Source: Kiritimatiellia bacterium (GTDB lineage Bacteria; Verrucomicrobiota; Kiritimatiellia; RFP12; UBA1067). Taken from it: a stretch of 35,556 nucleotides of DNA. Positions 26,451 through 33,814 of this stretch are shown here, one piece after another (within the stretch, counting starts at the first letter, position 1; each line of letters starts with the position of its first letter). The notes below the pieces were generated by a model. That model saw nothing but the letters and a program-made list of their open reading frames with translations, had not been told where the DNA came from and did not search any database. The stretch spans positions 1 to 35,556 of the forward strand of contig JAFRSR010000397.1 of NCBI GenBank assembly GCA_017427485.1, read 5' to 3'. Position numbers and translations under genes: made by a program.

Positions 26451-27791
26451 TCAATAGACGAGCGAGCGGAAGTCGCTGATCCGGTGGAACGTGATCATGT
26501 CGCCGTTATGCGGCGACTTGGCCTGCGGCGTGCCGGAACGCGAAAGCACCACGAGGTCGTCGCCGTCGATCGCCATCGACGCGTAGTGCCGTGACTCCGG
26601 CACGGTCGCGCCCGCCGCCACCAGGCCCGCGAAGCACCAGTCCACCATGTTGCGCGAGAAGGAAAGCTGCATGCGCTGCCGCTCGTCGTACGGCAGGTTG
26701 TAGCGCCGCGCCGGCAGACGGTCGTGGCGGCAGAGCGTGTCGGTGGCCTGAGTGGAGAGCAACCAGTAGAGCTTCGTCTTCTCGTCCCACAGCACGTGGA
26801 AGCGCATCTGTCCGCCGGGGAACGGCAGGAACAGCATCTTGCGTCCGGACGGCGCGCATTCAAGCGACGTCTTCATCGTGCCGTCGGGATTCTCCACCAC
26901 CTTCGCCATCGCCGCGTATCCGGCGCCCCCCGTGTTGGCGCGCATGAAGAGGTGGAACGTGTTGCCCGAGGGGTCGTACCACACGTGGTTCGGGTCCATG
27001 AACTGCACCACGTTCGTCTCGAGCCAGCCGATCGGCTGCGACCGGGCGACGCCCTTCGGCACGTTCACCTTCCAGCCCTTGTCCGTACGCGTGCTGTAGG
27101 CCGTGAACGCCGTGTACCACGGAATGCCCACGTAGTCCAGCTCGGGGTCGGGATTGCCGCCGAAGATCGAGTCGAAGCAGAACGACTCGGCGAACGTCCA
27201 GCTTGCGCGCTTCGTGAGGTCGTCCGTCTCCTTCGCGCGCATCAGGATCGGCTCGATCCGGTTGACCGCCCAGCCGAACTTGCGTCCGTCCGGGGACGGG
27301 ACGCGCCGCTCCATCACGAGATAGACGTTCCCCTTCGCGTACCACACGTTGCACGCGCTCTGGTGCCACTTCTCGCCCTGCGTCAGCATCGCCGTCTCGC
27401 CCCACGTCTCGCCGCCGTCCTCCGAGCGCAGCACGCCGAGGTCGCCGGAATGCCCGAGGATGTACAGCTTGCCGCCCGCCAGGAACGGCCGCGCGTGGCT
27501 CATGGGAAACTCGCCCGTCTTCCGCCATGTCTTGCCCTTGTCGTCCGAGACGAAGATCCGCCCGCGCGGTCCCTTGACGCCCGGTCCGCCGAGGTCGCAC
27601 GTGGCCACGAGGCGTCCGGACGGCAACCGGCAGATCCCCGGCGTAAAGCAGTAGACGCGCTGAGGGTCCGGCGACTTGCACACGACGACGAAATCGTTCG
27701 CCAGCGGCCGGATCTTGTTCGGATTCTCCGCATGCGAGCAAAGCGCCGCCAGCGCGGCGCACACCAAGATTCCAAAGCTGTATGTTTTCAT
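26451..27791 (-). CDS. Secreted sialidase-like BNR propeller protein
   Basis: 446 residues with signal peptide (MKTYSFGILVCAALAALCSHA). Two clear Asp boxes (S/T-x-D-x-G-x-T-W) are present at residues 82-89 (SDDKGKTW) and 123-130 (SEDGGETW), and the rest (RIFVSDDKG, YWLLSTQATD, MQLSFSRNMVDW) fits a six-bladed sialidase/neuraminidase-like propeller. Family members hydrolyse terminal sialic acids, but many PVC and Bacteroidota relatives of this type act on other sugars, and the full Arg triad was not assigned here. The gene follows the beta-helix protein by 16 bases and precedes the FG-GAP glycosidase-like gene by 44, so it is cotranscribed. It resembles the C-terminal domain of the GH78 fusion upstream in general type. 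Confidence 0.8.
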   Translation of the reverse strand: MKTYSFGILVCAALAALCSHAENPNKIRPLANDFVVVCKSPDPQRVYCFTPGICRLPSGRLVATCDLGGPGVKGPRGRIFVSDDKGKTWRKTGEFPMSHARPFLAGGKLYILGHSGDLGVLRSEDGGETWGETAMLTQGEKWHQSACNVWYAKGNVYLVMERRVPSPDGRKFGWAVNRIEPILMRAKETDDLTKRASWTFAESFCFDSIFGGNPDPELDYVGIPWYTAFTAYSTRTDKGWKVNVPKGVARSQPIGWLETNVVQFMDPNHVWYDPSGNTFHLFMRANTGGAGYAAMAKVVENPDGTMKTSLECAPSGRKMLFLPFPGGQMRFHVLWDEKTKLYWLLSTQATDTLCRHDRLPARRYNLPYDERQRMQLSFSRNMVDWCFAGLVAAGATVPESRHYASMAIDGDDLVVLSRSGTPQAKSPHNGDMITFHRISDFRSLVY

Positions 27792-27807
27792 GTCGTAGCT
27801 TCCCTCT

Positions 27808-29862
27808 CTATCGGAAGATGATCTGGGTTCCGAACTCGTTGACCGTAAGGATCAACTTGTCGTCCGCCACCTTCAGCTTGCAGTTCTCGGGCAGGTTGGC
27901 CTGCATCAGGGACAGCGTGCTGGGCTTGACCCACAACGGATTGCCCTCTGCGATTACAGTGCGGACTGGATGCATCCCGCACGCCGACACGTCAAACCGC
28001 AGATCGGGGAAATTGCCATTGTCGTCGTCGAAGATGCCGAACTTCCCGTTCGGCGCCTGCAGCGGCGGTTCCACGTATCCGGTGCGCGGCACGCGGAACA
28101 GCACCTTCGCCCCGCGCCGAATGGCAAAGACGTACGCGGAGGACGGCGTCCCTTCCGCGCGCAGCACGGGGTTCGTACCGGCCACCTCCAGCGTGAAGTC
28201 CCAGTCGCGGTCGTTGTTGTACCATGGCAGTTGAATGCCGTTGGCTTTTGCATTCGTCGTCCGAATCGTGCCGTTCGAGACAACGAGCGTGTGGTTCGTG
28301 CCGTAGGGGATGAACTCCTTGGCGACCACCTCGCCGCCCGACAACACCTCCATCACGTTGTTCGACGCGACGCCGCTCTCGTTCAGCCCCCACTTGAACG
28401 TGCCGCCCACCGTCACCTTTCCGCCGTCATGCACCCGCATCCGGTTGTCGTGCCCCCACTTGCCGAAGATGAGGTTGTTGTTCACGTTCACCGTGCCGTC
28501 GGCCACGTCTACCACGTTGCCCCACGAGTTCGTCGCCTGCCCGATCTGAAGCGTCCCCGCGTTCACGACGCCGCCCGACGCGACCTCAAGCCGGTTGGAG
28601 CAGGCCTGCCCGTTCGTTGCCGGGTTCTCCGCGCCGAACCCCACCTGAAGCGTCTGCGAATCCGTGAACGTACCGCCCGTCGCCACGCGCACCACGTTCC
28701 CCTTCGCAGGTTTCGCGGGCGTTCCGCCCTGACCGATGTGCGTATTCGGCATGGAGACTTCCGCGCCGTCGCACACCTCCACGCGATTGCCCTCCGAACA
28801 TGACTGCCCGACCAGGCATCCGTCCGTAGCCGCGCACGTAAAACGCGAACCCGCACCGGCCACGTGAAGCACGTTTGAGCACTGGCCTTCACCAAGCCCC
28901 AGCCAGATTCGCCCGCGTTTGAATTCCCCGCTCAGGATGTCCAATACGGCCCCGTCTGTCACCTCGAGACGTGTTCCCGTGCCGCGGATGGCACACGTCG
29001 AATTTTTGTTCGTCACGTTGAAAATCTGATGCGTGGCGGCTCCGCGAAACGCTAGCATGTTTCCAGCGCTTGCCTTCAAGTCGAACCGTTCCCAGCCCTC
29101 CAAGCGTCCGCCGTTCGTGACCTCGAACACGTTCCCCGTGCTGTTCGCCTTTCCAAAAAGCTCGAACGGCAACACCACGCCGACCTGCGAATTCGAATAT
29201 ACGCCCCCGTCCGTCACACGGATGCCGTTGCGCGTGGCGGTGGCGTGTCCGTTGGAATCGGCCAGAAGCGTCCCGCTCCCTTTCACCGCGACACACCCGT
29301 TGTTCGTGACAACGAGCCAGTTGTTCGTGCCCCAGTGCAGGTTCACGCCCCCCAGATCAAACAAGGCCGCCGTCGAGCCGCCGCCCACGATGAACGTCAA
29401 ATCGTGTCCGTACGAGTCCGTGGAAGCGCTCGAACGCGGCAATGACAAATAGGGATAGGTCGTTACGCCGGTGTAGGTGGCCGGCAGAAGGATCGTTCCG
29501 CTCTTTAACTGAACAGTTCCGCCGGACCCGGGACCAGTCGCCGCAATAGCATGCGACGAACTCACACCGATCAGTGTCATCGTACGGCCTTCACCGAGGT
29601 CGAACACTGTCGTCTTGACACCATTGTCCATTACAATCCGTCCTGTCACGAGGTCGGACGATAGCGTGTAATATCCCGTGCTGAGGCCGCCGAGATTGGC
29701 ATCGTATGTCGAACTCGAGTTGAACTGCAACGTGCCGTCCCAGTCGATCGATTTCGAGAAGGCCTCGCGAAAATCGCAATTGGCCTTGCTTGTCCGCTGG
29801 AACGCCCCCGCCGACAACATCAAGCCGCCGGCAACCGCAAAAGCGACAATTCGCATATTCAT
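27808..29862 (-). CDS. Exported beta-helix repeat protein with C-terminal FGTQIIFR
   Basis: 684 residues with signal peptide (MNMRIVAFAVAGGLMLSAGA). The body is built of repeats of roughly 25 residues with the pattern N-x-[VM]-x-V-x-x-G-G-x-[VF], for example NVVRVATGGTF, NRLEVASGGVV, NVVDVADGTV, NRMRVHDGGKV, NVMEVLSGGEV, typical of a right-handed beta-helix or autotransporter-passenger-like solenoid. No barrel domain or catalytic signature is seen. The protein ends LTVNEFGTQIIFR, the C-terminal motif shared with three other proteins in the window. GGAG lies four bases before the first ATG and ten before the second (Met3), so either could be used. It sits between the GH78 fusion (67 bases upstream) and the sialidase-like gene (16 bases downstream). 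A surface scaffold or adhesin is likely; no function is known. Confidence 0.83.
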   Translation of the reverse strand: MNMRIVAFAVAGGLMLSAGAFQRTSKANCDFREAFSKSIDWDGTLQFNSSSTYDANLGGLSTGYYTLSSDLVTGRIVMDNGVKTTVFDLGEGRTMTLIGVSSSHAIAATGPGSGGTVQLKSGTILLPATYTGVTTYPYLSLPRSSASTDSYGHDLTFIVGGGSTAALFDLGGVNLHWGTNNWLVVTNNGCVAVKGSGTLLADSNGHATATRNGIRVTDGGVYSNSQVGVVLPFELFGKANSTGNVFEVTNGGRLEGWERFDLKASAGNMLAFRGAATHQIFNVTNKNSTCAIRGTGTRLEVTDGAVLDILSGEFKRGRIWLGLGEGQCSNVLHVAGAGSRFTCAATDGCLVGQSCSEGNRVEVCDGAEVSMPNTHIGQGGTPAKPAKGNVVRVATGGTFTDSQTLQVGFGAENPATNGQACSNRLEVASGGVVNAGTLQIGQATNSWGNVVDVADGTVNVNNNLIFGKWGHDNRMRVHDGGKVTVGGTFKWGLNESGVASNNVMEVLSGGEVVAKEFIPYGTNHTLVVSNGTIRTTNAKANGIQLPWYNNDRDWDFTLEVAGTNPVLRAEGTPSSAYVFAIRRGAKVLFRVPRTGYVEPPLQAPNGKFGIFDDDNGNFPDLRFDVSACGMHPVRTVIAEGNPLWVKPSTLSLMQANLPENCKLKVADDKLILTVNEFGTQIIFR

Positions 29863-29929
29863 TTGTTCTCCATTCTCACCATCGGTGTCTCTGTTCTTCT
29901 ACAACAACCGCCCCAGTTTATCACAACAC

Positions 29930-32900
29930 CTATGGAGACGGCAACTTCATTTCCACGAACCGTATCTGGCGGCGGTTCCAAGTGAAGGTGATCGCCAAGG
30001 TGCCGGGGCGCGGCTCGATGATCGCCGGATAGGAGAACTCCGTGTTCCGCCCGTCGGGCTGCTTCGGGCCGTCGTCGGCCAGCACGGCAAACGTGCGCCA
30101 CGTCTCGCCGCCGTCCTCGGACGCCTTCACCTCCAGATGGTTGCGCGTTCCCCATCCCTTCCCGTTGCTGGGTCCGTTCATCGCCAGATAGAGCCGTCCG
30201 TCGGACGCGCGGACGCAGTCGAGCCCCGAGTTGATGTTTTCAAGCGAGGTGCGGCGGCACTCCTTCCACGTCTCGCCATTGTCCGTCGAGTCCGTCCGCC
30301 ATATCCAGCCGTCGGTCGCGCGCATCAGGGCATGGACGCCTTGCTCGTCCTCCCACAGCGCCGGCTGGATCACGCCGAACGGACGCTTCCCCCGCGCGGG
30401 CGCGTCGGCCGGCACGGGGAACGGAGCCGAGGCGCGCCACGATTTGCCGTCGTCGTCCGAAATATCCACGAACGCGCGCCACAGCGTTTCCAGCTTCCAT
30501 TGGTCCGCCGGATCAAACTCGCGCGACGCCGGCGCGAGCCACCGGCCGTTCTTCAGCTTGAGGCACTTGTTCTTGACGGGGCCGCGTCCGCCCCAGACGT
30601 CGCCGGGGACGAGCTCCCGCGCCGCGCTCCACGTCTTGCCCTCGTCGCGGCTCTCCTGCACGTAGGTGCGCCAGTCCGCGCAGTTGCGCCCCACCTTGAA
30701 GAACAGCTCGATGCGCCCGTCGTCCGCCCGACGCAGCACCGGGTTCCAGTGCGGCGACTCTGGGTTGACCTTCGCGAACGTCCGCACCGGCTCCCATTTG
30801 CCGCCGATTCGCCGCGAGCCCCGGATCGCCACGTCCCTCGCGCTCTCCTTCGAGCCCTCGAACCACGCCGCCAGATACTCACCTTCCCCCTTCAACGGCA
30901 CGATCGTCGACGCGTGCACGTGTCCCGTTACCGGCGGCGCGACGAACTCACCTTTTTCCGCACAGCGAAGCGTGTGCGTGCCGGAAGCGTATTCCTTCGG
31001 CGTGCCACTGGGCGCGATCACCGTTGCCGTCGTATTGGGCGGAACCGTGAACGTCCATTCCCACGTTCCGTTCGGACCGTATTTCCACGCGCTGCGGATC
31101 TCGCCGTAGGGCGAGCGGAACGACGCCTTGACCGAGCCGATGCGCCTGTCGGGAACGGGCGCAAGCACGAAATGCCGGAAGCCCGGCGCGGCGGGATCGT
31201 CGCGGATGCCGGCCATCGCCGAGAACATCCACGCGGCCACCGCCCCGTAGGCGTAGTGGTTGAACGAGTTCATCGCCACCGGACCGAATCCGCCCTCCTT
31301 CGTGTAGGAGTTCCAGCGTTCCCAGATCGTCGTCGCACCTTGGTCGACGGAATATAGCCACGAGGGATTCTTGTCTTGAAGGAGCAGCGTGTAGGCGAGT
31401 TCGGGATCGCCCAGTCCGCGCAAGACGGCGTCGAGCAGGATCGCCGTCCCGAGGAAACCCGTCTGCAGGCAGTTGCCGTGCGCGCGGAAATCCGCGCGCA
31501 GAGCGGCGCGCGTCTTTTCCTTCGCCTGTGCGTTCGGCAGGAGGTCGAGGTACAACGCGTACAGCGCGCTGCACTGTCCGCCACACTCCGGCAGGATCGT
31601 GCCGTCGGGCGCGAGGCACGCCGCACGGAACGCCGCCGCGTCCGCCTGTTCCCGCGCACGGTAGCGCGCGACGCCGGGCGCATCGCCGATGGCTCCCGCC
31701 ATCTCCGCCATCATCCGATCCGTCCAGACGCGGTAGGCAAAGGAAAGAAACCGCTTGCGCGGCAGCTGCTGCTTCACACGCGTGGGCTTGAGCCATTCCA
31801 TGTCCGCGCCGTATTCGTAGGAAAGCCAGTCGCCGAACGGCTGCGGGGCGCGCGCGCCCTTCTCGGCCACGTACGCCATGTAGCGGGCCATCGACTCCCA
31901 GTTCTCGCGGATCACCGCCGTGTCGCCGAACTGGCGCCACAGGACGTACGGCACGACCACGCCTGCGTCCGTCCAGCCGATGGTGTAGCCGTTCACGGCG
32001 TTCTCCGGCGCCACCCACGGATAGCAGCCGTCCGCCCCCTGGCTGTCGCACATGTCGGCCATCCACTTCGCGAGAAAGGCGTATGTGTCGGCCAGATACG
32101 CCGCGGCGGGCGCGAACACCTGCGTGTCGGCCGTCCAGCCCGCGCGTTCGTCGCGCTGCGGGCAGTCCGTCGGGATGCTCAGGTAGTTCGAGTACATGCC
32201 CCAGCGGCAGTTCTGGAAGAGTCGGTTGACGCGCGGGTTGTCCGTCTCGAACGTGCCCGTGTCGCAACCCTTCCCCACAGACGTCACAGGAATGCTCCGC
32301 GCCGCATGCACCGTGATCGGCGCGTCCGCCGTCACGCGCACGTAGCGGTAGCCGAAGAAGGTGAACGCGGGACGATACCGCTCCGGGCCGCCGCCGCGGC
32401 AGACGTACTTCACGCCCGCATAGCTCGTACGCAGGTTCGAGAGGTACGGCGTGCCGCCGGACCCGTCGTTGCCGCGCGACTTCTGCCCGTCGCCGTCGTT
32501 CAGCATCTCGGCGTGCCGGATCTCCACGTTCGCGCCTTCCTTCGCCTCGAACACGAACTCCGGCACGGCGGAGGCGTTCTGTCCGAAATCGAGCACGAGC
32601 ATCTCGCCGGGCTCCACGCGCATCAGCTCCCGGTTTCCACATGCGTAGCGCCGCGCGATCCGCGCCGTGCCGTGGCGGTCCGTCGACGCGCCCGTCGCGC
32701 CGTCCACCACGTAGGCGGAGACAGGACGCATCGCGAGATCGGCGCGCAACGTGACGGGTGGTCCTCGGAAGTTGCGCAGGGTTCCCGGAAACTCCGCGTT
32801 TCGCAAAATGGCGCACGGCCAGTCCGGCTCGTGACCGGACAGCCAACCGAGACTCGTGCGTGCATCCACGACCTCTCCCTCGTAGATGCCGGACGTGCGG

Positions 32901-33814
32901 ACGGGATAACAGTCCATCGCCGCCCGCCAGTCCCGGTCCGTCGCCACGCGCGTCTCCGTTCCGTCCGCATGTCGCAGGATCAGGACGGCGCGCAGCGTCG
33001 GCGCGAGGGAGGGATCGTAGCGGCGTCCGGGACGGTTGCGGCACGAGATCTTGTCGCGGCTCCAGCTGGGGGACACGACCGCGCCCAACACGTTGGTCGC
33101 GCCGGCGCGACAATCGAGCCAGTCCGTTACGTCGTACGTGCACGCCTGACGCACCTTCAGCGGGTGCGTGTAGCCGGGCTTCAGGAATTCATCCGTGACC
33201 GCCTGTCCATTCGCGTAGACTTCGAACACGCCGGCCGCCGTGACGCACCACCACGCATCCACGACTCTTTTCGGATTGACCAGCGTACGGCGGAAGCACC
33301 CCGTCCTGAGCGCGTACGCGCCGTCGGGCGGCGCGCACGGGGTGCGCGCCCTACCATGTGTCGCGTGTATTTGTGGCGCGATCCAGTCCGAGCCCTTCCA
33401 ATCGTCCTCCGCAAGAAGGCCTGTGGAGAAGTGCGCGGGGGCGGATTCTGTCCAACACCCCAGTTCATCTTTCACAGTCACCGTCCAGACATACCGCCGC
33501 GCCGATTCGAGCGGATTCCCCGCGTAAGCGATTCCCACGGAACGCCCGTCCGCGACCTCGCCCGAGTCCCACGCGAGTTCCTGCGGCGCGTTCCGCGCCG
33601 TGCGCGCCACCTTCACGCGGTACGCCACCTGACGCGCCCCCGCGCGCGGCGTCTCCATCCGCCAGCCGAACGACGGCTGCGCGCCGACATGCCGCGGCTC
33701 GGCCAGGTGATCCACCTGCAAGCCGACGATTCCGACACTTTCCGCGCCCCACGCGCACATGAGCGTCGCGCAAGCGGCAACCAGACTGGCAATTCGCACG
33801 TTCATCTTCATCAT
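29930..33814 (-). CDS. GH78 alpha-L-rhamnosidase fused to a sialidase-like BNR propeller
   Basis: 1294 residues from the ATG at 33814. The frame is open further upstream, but that part is Arg-rich shadow of the preceding gene; the signal peptide (MMKMNVRIASLVAACATLMCAWG) begins here and the ATG overlaps the upstream stop as ATGA. Domains: N-terminal beta-sandwich modules of bacterial rhamnosidases (VGLQVDHLAEP onwards), then the GH78 (alpha/alpha)6 barrel with PTDCPQRDERAGW (D555, E556) and TTIWERW (E832), which fit the conserved acidic residues of the family, and the C-terminal sandwich (SFNHYAYGAVAAW, SFRSPYGEIRSAW). From about 955 to the end is a second complete propeller with four Asp boxes (SRDEGKTW, SDDDGKSW, STDNGETW, SEDGGETW). 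It releases terminal alpha-L-rhamnose from glycans outside the cytosol; the sugar acted on or bound by the second domain is unknown. The two-enzyme fusion is unusual. Confidence 0.9.
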   Translation of the reverse strand: MMKMNVRIASLVAACATLMCAWGAESVGIVGLQVDHLAEPRHVGAQPSFGWRMETPRAGARQVAYRVKVARTARNAPQELAWDSGEVADGRSVGIAYAGNPLESARRYVWTVTVKDELGCWTESAPAHFSTGLLAEDDWKGSDWIAPQIHATHGRARTPCAPPDGAYALRTGCFRRTLVNPKRVVDAWWCVTAAGVFEVYANGQAVTDEFLKPGYTHPLKVRQACTYDVTDWLDCRAGATNVLGAVVSPSWSRDKISCRNRPGRRYDPSLAPTLRAVLILRHADGTETRVATDRDWRAAMDCYPVRTSGIYEGEVVDARTSLGWLSGHEPDWPCAILRNAEFPGTLRNFRGPPVTLRADLAMRPVSAYVVDGATGASTDRHGTARIARRYACGNRELMRVEPGEMLVLDFGQNASAVPEFVFEAKEGANVEIRHAEMLNDGDGQKSRGNDGSGGTPYLSNLRTSYAGVKYVCRGGGPERYRPAFTFFGYRYVRVTADAPITVHAARSIPVTSVGKGCDTGTFETDNPRVNRLFQNCRWGMYSNYLSIPTDCPQRDERAGWTADTQVFAPAAAYLADTYAFLAKWMADMCDSQGADGCYPWVAPENAVNGYTIGWTDAGVVVPYVLWRQFGDTAVIRENWESMARYMAYVAEKGARAPQPFGDWLSYEYGADMEWLKPTRVKQQLPRKRFLSFAYRVWTDRMMAEMAGAIGDAPGVARYRAREQADAAAFRAACLAPDGTILPECGGQCSALYALYLDLLPNAQAKEKTRAALRADFRAHGNCLQTGFLGTAILLDAVLRGLGDPELAYTLLLQDKNPSWLYSVDQGATTIWERWNSYTKEGGFGPVAMNSFNHYAYGAVAAWMFSAMAGIRDDPAAPGFRHFVLAPVPDRRIGSVKASFRSPYGEIRSAWKYGPNGTWEWTFTVPPNTTATVIAPSGTPKEYASGTHTLRCAEKGEFVAPPVTGHVHASTIVPLKGEGEYLAAWFEGSKESARDVAIRGSRRIGGKWEPVRTFAKVNPESPHWNPVLRRADDGRIELFFKVGRNCADWRTYVQESRDEGKTWSAARELVPGDVWGGRGPVKNKCLKLKNGRWLAPASREFDPADQWKLETLWRAFVDISDDDGKSWRASAPFPVPADAPARGKRPFGVIQPALWEDEQGVHALMRATDGWIWRTDSTDNGETWKECRRTSLENINSGLDCVRASDGRLYLAMNGPSNGKGWGTRNHLEVKASEDGGETWRTFAVLADDGPKQPDGRNTEFSYPAIIEPRPGTLAITFTWNRRQIRFVEMKLPSP
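33811..33814 (-). other. ATGA stop/start overlap
   Basis: The TGA of the FG-GAP propeller gene (33813-33811) overlaps the ATG of the GH78 fusion (33814-33812). No strong Shine-Dalgarno precedes it (only GGA six bases upstream), so re-initiation by the ribosomes finishing the upstream gene is the likely mode of translation. Confidence 0.6.

Noticed and set aside
26407..26454. 16-codon extension of the TIM-barrel/FG-GAP protein from an ATG at 26454
   Set aside because: It would bury the signal peptide behind a charged stretch (MTVDSPIEEDVKKGKN) and overlaps the upstream stop. AAGG seven bases before the ATG at 26406 favours the shorter form.
29863..29929. Possible separate promoter before the 684-residue beta-helix gene (TTGTGA, then TGTAGA/TAGAAG on the minus strand)
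   Set aside because: The -10 match is poor, the TGG of the recurring element is missing, and the 67-base gap fits continued transcription from upstream.
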